Positions 53,397 to 60,253 of a DNA stretch of 64,000 bases are shown in pieces. The notes beneath the pieces are model-generated. The model searched no databases and was not told the DNA's origin. It saw only the letters and a list, made by a program, of their open reading frames with translations. The position numbers and the translations under genes were made by a program. Each line of letters starts with the position of its first letter. Position 1 is the stretch's first letter. The stretch spans positions 744,001 through 808,000 of the forward strand of contig NZ_AP025281.1 in NCBI RefSeq assembly GCF_024347195.1, written 5' to 3'. The DNA is from Aliamphritea hakodatensis (GTDB taxonomy: Bacteria; Pseudomonadota; Gammaproteobacteria; Pseudomonadales; Balneatricaceae).

Positions 53397-54287
53397 ATGG
53401 CTGCTAATCATAGAATAACGGCCCGGGAATCATTCGGTGACGGGCTGTTTACGCAACCGGTACTCACGCCGCTGGAAATGGATGAACTGGAGCTTCTGCT
53501 GGAAGCCCTGTACCGTTTTTGTGATTATGATTTACGCCAGTATGGACGCCGTTCGCTGATGCGGTTAATTCAGAATGTGCTGGCCGAACACGGCCTTGAG
53601 CATGTGTCAGATTTAATTCCCCTGGTGGCGCATGATCTGGATTTCCGGCGCAATGTCATTGACCGTCTTACCGTCAGCTATTCCGTTATGTTCCGTGATC
53701 CGGAGCTGTTTAAGCGTCTCCAAGACGATGTGTTGCTGTATTTGCAGTCATTTCCCCGGTTGTCGGTGTGGATCGCCGGTTGTGCCGACGGTGAAGAGGT
53801 TTATTCGCTGGCGATCCTGCTGGCAGAAGCCGGGCTGTTGGAACGTACTCAGTTATACGCCACAGATATAAGCCCCGGGGCACTCGAAAACGCCCGTTCC
53901 GGTATCTTGCAGCGGCCACTGGATGAAGATGTCGTTGAACGTTATCAGGCTTCCGGGGGTTGCGGAGAGCTCAGGGATTATTTTTCACCGGTAGGTGGTC
54001 AGCTGAAACTGAATGATCAACTGTTGCAGCGTATCGCGTTCGAAAAGCATGATTTGGTGCAGCAGCCCAATCATGTATCCGCGCATTTGATCCTGTGCCG
54101 TAATGTATTTATTTACTTTGGCCATGATCTGAAGAACAGGGTGCTGGGTAAGCTGGCAGATGCACTGATGCCGGGCGGTTTTCTGGCGATTGGTGTTGAA
54201 GAGAACATAAGCCTTTGTGAGTCTTACCGGCGTTTTGATATTTTAAGCCGAAAAGCAGGGCTGTTCAGGAAGAAGCTGGGACGCTGA
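53397..54287 (+). CDS. CheR-family protein-glutamate methyltransferase
   Basis: A 296-residue CheR methyltransferase. The N-terminal helical domain is at about 25-90 and the SAM motif is WIAGCADGEEVYSLAI near 122-137, where most CheRs have GCSTGEE. YATDISPGALENAR near 155 and LILCRNVFIYF near 225 are conserved. CheR normally methylates chemoreceptors, but no receptor, CheB or CheA is nearby; the adjacent kinase with GAF and receivers is a likely partner. This set-up is seen in stress and c-di-GMP pathways. Confidence 0.9.
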   Translation: MAANHRITARESFGDGLFTQPVLTPLEMDELELLLEALYRFCDYDLRQYGRRSLMRLIQNVLAEHGLEHVSDLIPLVAHDLDFRRNVIDRLTVSYSVMFRDPELFKRLQDDVLLYLQSFPRLSVWIAGCADGEEVYSLAILLAEAGLLERTQLYATDISPGALENARSGILQRPLDEDVVERYQASGGCGELRDYFSPVGGQLKLNDQLLQRIAFEKHDLVQQPNHVSAHLILCRNVFIYFGHDLKNRVLGKLADALMPGGFLAIGVEENISLCESYRRFDILSRKAGLFRKKLGR

Positions 54288-54308
54288 CAGTGCTGTTGAT
54301 ATTGCTTT

Positions 54309-54333
54309 CCGGCTGCTGTCGTGCAGCAGCCGG
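54309..54333. other. Hairpin between convergent cheR-like and fabY genes
   Basis: CCGGCTGCTG and CAGCAGCCGG form a perfect 10-bp stem with loop TCGTG. It has no T-run on either side, so bidirectional termination is possible but not shown. Confidence 0.5.
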
Positions 54334-54347
54334 TTCACGGAAGTGAC

Positions 54348-56261
54348 TCAGGTGTTGCTCATATCACTGAATGGATTGTCGATTTTCAGATCAACCGGAT
54401 TTGCGTATCCGGGCAGCTGAATCTCGCTGTCGGTCATCTGTAAATCTTCGCCGGTCAGCACGTTATGATCGTAGCGGTAGATAGGTTTACTCAGCCCTTT
54501 GACGGAATGTTCGTCATAGTCTTTTGCGCTGGTCAGGGTTTCCGCCAGTTTATCCTGATACCGGGCCATTGCTTCTTTACCGTGACGTTTGGTCAGCATT
54601 GCGGTTGTGACTGCCGGCGACAGCATAACCGCACTGGCGTTATTGCCTCCGAATCCTTTGGAGTTCAGAATCACCGAGTCCATGCCGTCGGTACCTACCT
54701 GCATATGCTGGTTGCTCAGGTGCAGATTGCTGGCGTGAATATCATCGGCAAAGGCCGGCGTGGTTATAATGCCGGGAATAATCCCGTGTTCCCAGACGCC
54801 CAGAGAGAGGTTCAGCTGATCACCACCTGCAGTGCCCTGGGAATGTCCCAGGTAGCATTTCATTGCCGCTACTTTCCAGTCGGAAATATTAAATGCTTTG
54901 GCGGTTTCATTGATAACATGAGATTCCGTGACCCGGTTCTGCGGGGTGCTGGTGCCGTGGGCCTGTACGAAGCTGCGCTGGCGCAGTGATGTTTCACCCA
55001 GCATGCTTTTTACCAGTGATGCGGCTTTGCCCATGGTGATGTAGTTACCAATGCCGGGTGCGGAAATGGACTTTTTGTGGCCGTCTGCGTTTACAAATAC
55101 TTCCGGAATAGCACCGTGAATCTGAGCACCTAATTCCAGTGCCAGATCATCGCTCATCAGCAGGGTAAACTGACAGGATTCTGCAATGGTAAAACCACAG
55201 TTTTCACCAAATGGCCGGCAGGCGCGGCGATAGTCTGCATCGCTCAGTTCACTGAGCTTATCCAGTGCCAGCAGGGCCTTATCTTCTGCCAGTGCACCCA
55301 TGGCACGGAAGCCTTCAATAATTTCCGGAGTGACGGGTGCATCGCTGCCGCCAACCAGCACGACTTTACGACGGCCGCTGCGAATGTCGTTCACCGCACT
55401 GCGCAGGTTGTACAGGTAAGTTGCACAGGCACCCAGCGCACCACCGGTCACGCCAACACTGCCAAGAATGTAGGCATTAATAAAGTCAGCGGGCATTTGG
55501 GCATAGCCCAGTGGCATATTCTTGGAGGTGGTACGTTTTCCGATCGACGGGAATTTCACCAGACCGCCAAACCCCAGATCGTCCAGCTGGCCAATCGAGT
55601 TGCTGGCATAAACACCGATCTGATCCGGTGCTACGTTATCGGCAATGACATCCCACGGAATACCGGCTGAGTTCAGGGCATCGGATGCACCGAATACGGT
55701 CATTTGCAGATTGCGCGGATGGTTACGGGACTGGTACAGAGTGCCGGGTTTAAAGCCGGTCGGTAACTGGCCGGCAGTGCGTACCTGGGCACCACGGGTG
55801 TCCGGTAAAATGGTATTCAGTTCGCCGCTGAAGGTAACTTCCACCTGATTGGCATTGAGTTCTGTTACCTGCCAGTTCTCCGGTATCTGCTGAGGCATCT
55901 GACGCTTGCGCAGGGTGAAAGTGACCGTCTCAGAGGTGTTCAGTTTAGCGGGTTGGTTGAAAACAACGTTATTGATGTCGAAACAGTCGTTTTCAATACG
56001 CCGGATCAGGGTGTTGTTTTTCACCTGTTCGGCAAGATTTTCGGCAAGTTCTGTCACCGGGCGCTGCTTGCCTTCGGCATCAACATAATGGCCATTTTCA
56101 AATCCGGCCAGCCCCATCAGTGTTGCCAGATCCAATAATGTTTCTGCGCGGCTCGTCTCATCCAGTTCGTCCAGCACAAGGCGACGATAACCGTGGTGAA
56201 AGGAACTGCGACCGGCAGGGCTGATGCCGCCGAAACCTACAATAACCGGGAGTTGAGACAA
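54348..56261 (-). CDS. fabY: Beta-ketoacyl-ACP synthase FabY
   Basis: A 637-residue ketosynthase of the FabY type, which initiates fatty-acid synthesis from acetyl-CoA and malonyl-ACP in Pseudomonas aeruginosa, where it largely replaces FabH. The catalytic triad is Cys279 (GACATYL), His in AHGTSTPQN and His in YLGHSQGTAGG. The start is a TTG: family members begin at S(R/Q)LPVIVGFGG and GAGGAAAG lies four bases upstream of the TTG at 56261, whereas an ATG 21 codons farther upstream gives an unrelated extension. The length then matches the 634-residue P. aeruginosa protein. Confidence 0.88.
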   Translation of the reverse strand: MSQLPVIVGFGGISPAGRSSFHHGYRRLVLDELDETSRAETLLDLATLMGLAGFENGHYVDAEGKQRPVTELAENLAEQVKNNTLIRRIENDCFDINNVVFNQPAKLNTSETVTFTLRKRQMPQQIPENWQVTELNANQVEVTFSGELNTILPDTRGAQVRTAGQLPTGFKPGTLYQSRNHPRNLQMTVFGASDALNSAGIPWDVIADNVAPDQIGVYASNSIGQLDDLGFGGLVKFPSIGKRTTSKNMPLGYAQMPADFINAYILGSVGVTGGALGACATYLYNLRSAVNDIRSGRRKVVLVGGSDAPVTPEIIEGFRAMGALAEDKALLALDKLSELSDADYRRACRPFGENCGFTIAESCQFTLLMSDDLALELGAQIHGAIPEVFVNADGHKKSISAPGIGNYITMGKAASLVKSMLGETSLRQRSFVQAHGTSTPQNRVTESHVINETAKAFNISDWKVAAMKCYLGHSQGTAGGDQLNLSLGVWEHGIIPGIITTPAFADDIHASNLHLSNQHMQVGTDGMDSVILNSKGFGGNNASAVMLSPAVTTAMLTKRHGKEAMARYQDKLAETLTSAKDYDEHSVKGLSKPIYRYDHNVLTGEDLQMTDSEIQLPGYANPVDLKIDNPFSDMSNT

Positions 56262-56537
56262 GGGACTTTCCTCGGAACAGAATCTTACAAATATATTAAC
56301 GACCGATTCTATAAGTTGTAACACGTACTGACTAGGGGATAGGTGGGGGAATTTTCATAAACTCAGTAATTATTCATATTACCAGACTATAATTTTTAGC
56401 ATTCCGGCTGATGTGTATGTTTTTTACATCAGGTATGGCAATTTGTGGAAAAGATGCTGAATTATTTGCTCTGGCTGGAGTCACAGCCAGTGGCGTAGCC
56501 GGGTAGACCGGCAGTGAAAGAATGTTGAGGTATATTT

Positions 56538-57191
56538 ATGAAGAAATTAACTGTCCTTGCCTGTGCGCTGGTGTTAGCAGGTTGTCAGACACTGGATCCG
56601 TATACGCAGGAACAAAAAACCGGTAATGCGACTAAAGGTGCCGGGATAGGTGCATTGGCCGGTGCTGTTTTAGGGGCGGCTGTTTCCAGTAAAAGTGACC
56701 GTACCAAAGGCGCAATCACCGGTGCGCTGGTGGGCGGTGCTGTTGGTGGCGGTATCGGTTATTACATGGATCAGCAAGAGATGTTACTGCGCCAGGAGTT
56801 GGAAGGTACCGGGGTGCGGGTTGAGCGGGTTGGAGATGAAATTCGCCTGATCATGCCGGGGAATATTACGTTTGCGACTGATTCGTATAATGTTGCCCCG
56901 GGTTTCAACGGTGTGCTGGGCTCTGTGGGCAAAGTGCTGGTGAAGTTTGATAAGACGATCGTAAATGTGGACGGTTTTACCGACAGTACCGGTTCTGCTC
57001 AGTATAACCAGGAGCTTTCTGAACGCCGGGCGGCATCCGTTGCTCAGTATCTTGCCAGCACCGGGGTTTCTGATCTGCGGTTGCAGGCCCGTGGCTATGG
57101 TGAACGCTATCCTGTGGCCAGCAACGATACTGCTGCCGGGCGCTCGCAGAATCGCCGGGTAGAGGTTCAGATTCGCGGTACTCAGCAATAA
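56538..57191 (+). CDS. yiaD: OmpA-family outer-membrane lipoprotein (YiaD-like)
   Basis: A 217-residue lipoprotein. Lipobox LAGC is at residues 13-16, a glycine-zipper segment (GAGIGALAGAVLGAAVSS, GALVGGAVGGGIGYY) covers about 35-75, and the OmpA-like peptidoglycan-binding domain is at about 110-215 (VDGFTDSTGSAQYNQELSERR, RRVEV). It anchors the outer membrane to peptidoglycan. It is divergent from fabY, with a 270-base promoter region. A strong terminator follows. Confidence 0.92.
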   Translation: MKKLTVLACALVLAGCQTLDPYTQEQKTGNATKGAGIGALAGAVLGAAVSSKSDRTKGAITGALVGGAVGGGIGYYMDQQEMLLRQELEGTGVRVERVGDEIRLIMPGNITFATDSYNVAPGFNGVLGSVGKVLVKFDKTIVNVDGFTDSTGSAQYNQELSERRAASVAQYLASTGVSDLRLQARGYGERYPVASNDTAAGRSQNRRVEVQIRGTQQ

Positions 57192-57214
57192 ACTGTTGCC
57201 GTACTGCTAAGTAA

Positions 57215-57255
57215 AAAAAGCCGGGTAGCTGTTACTGAACAGCCCCGGCTTTTTT
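57215..57255 (+). terminator. Rho-independent terminator
   Basis: AAAAAGCCGGG pairs with CCCGGCTTTTT around an inner GCTGTT/AACAGC stem and the loop ACTG. The flanking A-run and T-run make it usable on both strands, for the OmpA-lipoprotein gene and for flgT. Confidence 0.9.
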
Positions 57256-57276
57256 GTGTCTGCGGGATGTTGTGCT

Positions 57277-58494
57277 TCAGTGGGTAATGACGACGTCATC
57301 CGGCTGAATATTGTAGGTAGAGCCTTCCTGTGTCAGGCGGCCCACCGAGAAAAACGGCTGAACATCCGTAACAGTGATACTGCTCTGGGTGTTAGTTAGC
57401 TGAATATTTTCGCTGATGCCGTTGGTGTAAAAGCTGGATTTACGGTAAACGCTGAGGCGGTCTCCGATGTTGATGCCTGCCTGTGAGCCGGCATTGAACC
57501 AGATGAAGCTTCCGTCGGTCCGGGTGATACTGGCAGAAAAGGGTTTGCAGCGTAATTCTGTCTGGATATCGTCAGTGATCTGGCTGAGTAACTGTTGGGT
57601 CTGAACGCCGTAATCCTGTTTCCAGTAGGCTGCGCTGGCAAAGCCTATTTTCGCTTCAGGCGCCAGATTCCAGCGGCCCGCCATGACGTATTGTTTGTTG
57701 AATAGCAGGGCACCGCTGAAGCCGTCATGGATAAACACATCCACAACCAGGTTGCGCAAATGACGCTTGCTGCGGTAATCCTGACGGTTATAAAAATCCA
57801 CCAGTATGTTGCGTTTAAGTGCGATGGTATCCGGGTCGTGCATGGTCATGTCACGGATTACGCCGGAAATAACGTATTGCACATCTAGCTGCTGGATCTC
57901 TTGTAAGACTGTGGAAATCGCGCCGGCAGACAGTTGCCTGGAAGGGGCCGTCAGTAATTCCGGGTGCATGGTCAGCAGTCCGGCGTTCCGGGCTGACAGA
58001 CCGGTATTTTCGTTTATGTCATGGGTGAGTTGAGTGCTGAATCCTGACTGGATGTTTTCCAGTGACCCCAGGATTGCCTGGGTGGGTGTCAGCAGTGGGA
58101 ATGCCGTAATTGCCAGAGACTTCATGTAACCCTGGCTGCGGGTGCCGTTTTTGCAGTCCGCTTCGTATTCAACGTTGGCCCTTATCCTGACATGCAGGGT
58201 CTGGTTACGGATGACTTCATCAATTATTTCTATGTCGTTAACCTGTCCCAGGGTTTTGATTTGCATGTTATCGATGCTGAGTACACCGTCGGTGACTTTC
58301 TGGGTGCTGCTGACAAAGACACTGGCCTGTAATGATGCCTGTTGGGAAGCGTTGCGGATGGCGTTTCGGCGGGCAGAGTCAAGGTCACCGTCGAAGATCA
58401 TTGACTGGCCCTGAGCTTCAACGGTAATCGCAGTGCTGAGGGACGACGTTGCCAGTAAGCAGGCGGCAAAAATTACGCGTAACAGATTAAACAT
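57277..58494 (-). CDS. flgT: Flagellar assembly protein T
   Basis: A 405-residue exported protein. A signal peptide ends near residue 22 (LSTA, then ITVEAQG). The sequence reads as FlgT, the Vibrio H-ring protein, with the N-terminal GDLDSARRNAIRNASQQAS and a C-terminal domain (FIWFNAGSQAGINIGDRLSV). It belongs to the outer ring of sheathed or sodium-type polar flagellar motors. It is divergent from flgO and flgP, the same cluster as in Vibrio. Confidence 0.9.
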   Translation of the reverse strand: MFNLLRVIFAACLLATSSLSTAITVEAQGQSMIFDGDLDSARRNAIRNASQQASLQASVFVSSTQKVTDGVLSIDNMQIKTLGQVNDIEIIDEVIRNQTLHVRIRANVEYEADCKNGTRSQGYMKSLAITAFPLLTPTQAILGSLENIQSGFSTQLTHDINENTGLSARNAGLLTMHPELLTAPSRQLSAGAISTVLQEIQQLDVQYVISGVIRDMTMHDPDTIALKRNILVDFYNRQDYRSKRHLRNLVVDVFIHDGFSGALLFNKQYVMAGRWNLAPEAKIGFASAAYWKQDYGVQTQQLLSQITDDIQTELRCKPFSASITRTDGSFIWFNAGSQAGINIGDRLSVYRKSSFYTNGISENIQLTNTQSSITVTDVQPFFSVGRLTQEGSTYNIQPDDVVITH

Positions 58495-58514
58495 AAGCTT
58501 CGGGTCACCGATAA
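58488..58514 (+). promoter_or_regulatory. Near-consensus sigma-28 (FliA) promoter for flgOP
   Basis: TAAA (58488-58491) is followed by 15 bases and ACCGATAA (58507-58514), against the FliA consensus TAAA-N15-GCCGATAA: one mismatch. It reads toward flgO, whose start is 167 bases downstream. A TATAAT at 58657-58662 could be a second, sigma-70, promoter giving a very short leader. Confidence 0.65.
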
Positions 58515-58680
58515 CAGTACATATATGCGTAGAGAATATGTCATTCAGGTGGATAAGATAGCATTCTCTGCAGAAAATTATGGTAATTTATCCTGACTGC
58601 GGTAAAGGTCTTGCCTGTGGCGACACAGATGTGACTTTTGCAGTTTCCTGAAAGCGTATAATGGCAGATGTGACCAGTTG

Positions 58681-59385
58681 ATGAAATATTTAAGACAACT
58701 TGCTATAGGTCTGATAATAATCGGGATAACCGGCTGTTCAGCTCCCCGGAATGAGACTGTGAAAATTCAGCTCGACAGTATCAGTCCGGAAGCTGCCCAG
58801 ACACTGCGTGAAACACAGACTGAAGCGGTACAGGCCGAACGTGAAGCCCTGACGCGGGAAGTCATTATGGTCGATGCTGTTTCCAACGGCACTGATGCGA
58901 TGAGCGAAGTCGTCGCCCAGATGGCCGTACAGATTGATACCGGACTGGCAAAGAACCGGGTAAAAAAGCTGCCGATTGCCATTCTGCCTTTTAAAAATCT
59001 TGACGGGAAAACAACACCGTCGGGGTTGGGAGAACGGCTCAGTGAAAGTATGATTTTTCAGATGCAGCAGCATGGCTACAATCTGGTGGATTATCGGGCA
59101 GTGAGCCTGAATACTACACTGAAGAATCCATTGTCCCGGGATAACCTGTCTTCAATCCGTAACCGTTTCCGGATTCATTACATACTGACCGGTACCTATG
59201 CCCGTCATCCGGATGGTCTGGTGATTAATGCCCGGGTGCTTGATACCACAACCCGGCAGGTGATGGCGACCGGCCAGTCCCATGTATCGGTCGCCCGTCT
59301 GGAAGGTGAAATTCCCGGATATGATCCGCTGGCCAGTGATGCCGCCGGTATGATTATTGAAAATGGTCAGGGGAGAGCGCAATGA
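58681..59385 (+). CDS. flgO: FlgO-family outer-membrane lipoprotein
   Basis: A 234-residue lipoprotein; lipobox ITGC is at about residues 16-19. The mature part has the FlgO-like core (LPIAILPFKNLDGKTTPSGL, YILTGTY). FlgO is part of the Vibrio flagellar outer ring with FlgP and FlgT. ATG 58681 is preferred to TTG 58678. It overlaps flgP by four bases (ATGA). A sigma-28-type promoter lies upstream, so it would be a late flagellar gene. Confidence 0.87.
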   Translation: MKYLRQLAIGLIIIGITGCSAPRNETVKIQLDSISPEAAQTLRETQTEAVQAEREALTREVIMVDAVSNGTDAMSEVVAQMAVQIDTGLAKNRVKKLPIAILPFKNLDGKTTPSGLGERLSESMIFQMQQHGYNLVDYRAVSLNTTLKNPLSRDNLSSIRNRFRIHYILTGTYARHPDGLVINARVLDTTTRQVMATGQSHVSVARLEGEIPGYDPLASDAAGMIIENGQGRAQ

Positions 59386-59858
59386 TCACTATCACCGCTA
59401 AGGTATGCCGGATTCTGCTGGTTGGAATACTGGGTATTGCTCTGGCCGGTTGTGAAACCTTTGTTGAATCAACCAAGGATATTGTCAGTGCCCTTCCTGA
59501 TGTGCCGCCGCGGGTTGATGATACGCCGCTGCCGCCGGACTGGGTGCAGGTCACCGGCTATGCGCCGATCAGTTTGCAGTCGGGACTGAACCGGCAACAT
59601 AAAATTCTTAACGCCATCAAGGCGTCCAAGCTGGATGCATACCGGGAGCTGACAGCGGTGGTGCATGGTCAGCATCTGGCCGGCAGTACCTCTGTTCAGG
59701 ATATGATTTTGCAGAGTAATTCCTTTCAGGGGGCCGTTGCCGGGATCATTCGGGGCGCCCGGGTGGTGAAGAGTTATCCGGTTCAGGATGATGTATATGC
59801 CACTATTCTTGAAGTGGATCTGAACCAGCTACAACGGGCCTGGCGGAACAGCCAGTAA
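59382..59858 (+). CDS. flgP: FlgP-family lipoprotein
   Basis: A 158-residue lipoprotein with lipobox LAGC near residues 21-24 and the LPP20-like domain (KASKLDAYRELTAVVHGQHL, QGAVAGIIRGARVVKSY). In Vibrio and Campylobacter FlgP builds the basal-disk or outer ring that raises motor torque. It is the second gene of flgOP and ends before a bidirectional terminator. Confidence 0.87.
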   Translation: MITITAKVCRILLVGILGIALAGCETFVESTKDIVSALPDVPPRVDDTPLPPDWVQVTGYAPISLQSGLNRQHKILNAIKASKLDAYRELTAVVHGQHLAGSTSVQDMILQSNSFQGAVAGIIRGARVVKSYPVQDDVYATILEVDLNQLQRAWRNSQ

Positions 59859-59870
59859 CCATGAGGCAAT

Positions 59871-59899
59871 AAAAAAGGGCATGTGAGATGCCCTTTTTT
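59871..59899. terminator. Bidirectional rho-independent terminator
   Basis: AAAAAAGGGCAT and ATGCCCTTTTTT form a perfect 12-bp stem with loop GTGAG. T-runs on both strands let it serve flgOP and the convergent DUF1244 gene. Confidence 0.93.
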
Positions 59900-59913
59900 A
59901 TGCCTGAATCGTT

Positions 59914-60210
59914 TTACGCAGGCTTTTGAGTTTTTTCAAATGCTGCCAGCTGTTCCGGTGTGGCTTTCTGCTGGTGGTTGGCTTTCCATTCAGTGTAAGG
60001 CATGCCGTAAACCTGTTCACAGGCGTCTTCATAGCTCATTTCTACACCTTGCTCGTCAGCCGCAGCTTTGTACCATTTGGACAGGCAGTTGCGGCAGAAG
60101 CCTGCCAGAATCATCAGATCAATGTTTTGTACGTCTTTGCGGCTGTCGAGGTGCTTTACCAGGCGGCGGAAAGCGGCTGCTTCCAGTTCGGTTTGTTGTT
60201 GCTTATCCAT
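59914..60210 (-). CDS. DUF1244 family protein
   Basis: A 98-residue conserved protein. AFRRLVKHLDSRKDVQNIDL and GFCRNCLSKWYKAAADEQG are typical of DUF1244, a family of small helical proteins of unknown function widespread in proteobacteria. GFCRNC carries a CxxC pair. It follows glnD on the same strand with about 40 bases between and is probably cotranscribed. Confidence 0.88.
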   Translation of the reverse strand: MDKQQQTELEAAAFRRLVKHLDSRKDVQNIDLMILAGFCRNCLSKWYKAAADEQGVEMSYEDACEQVYGMPYTEWKANHQQKATPEQLAAFEKTQKPA

Positions 60211-60253
60211 GTTTATTCCTTACATTGGCCTGCAGTAAAGCGGCGGCCAGGGG

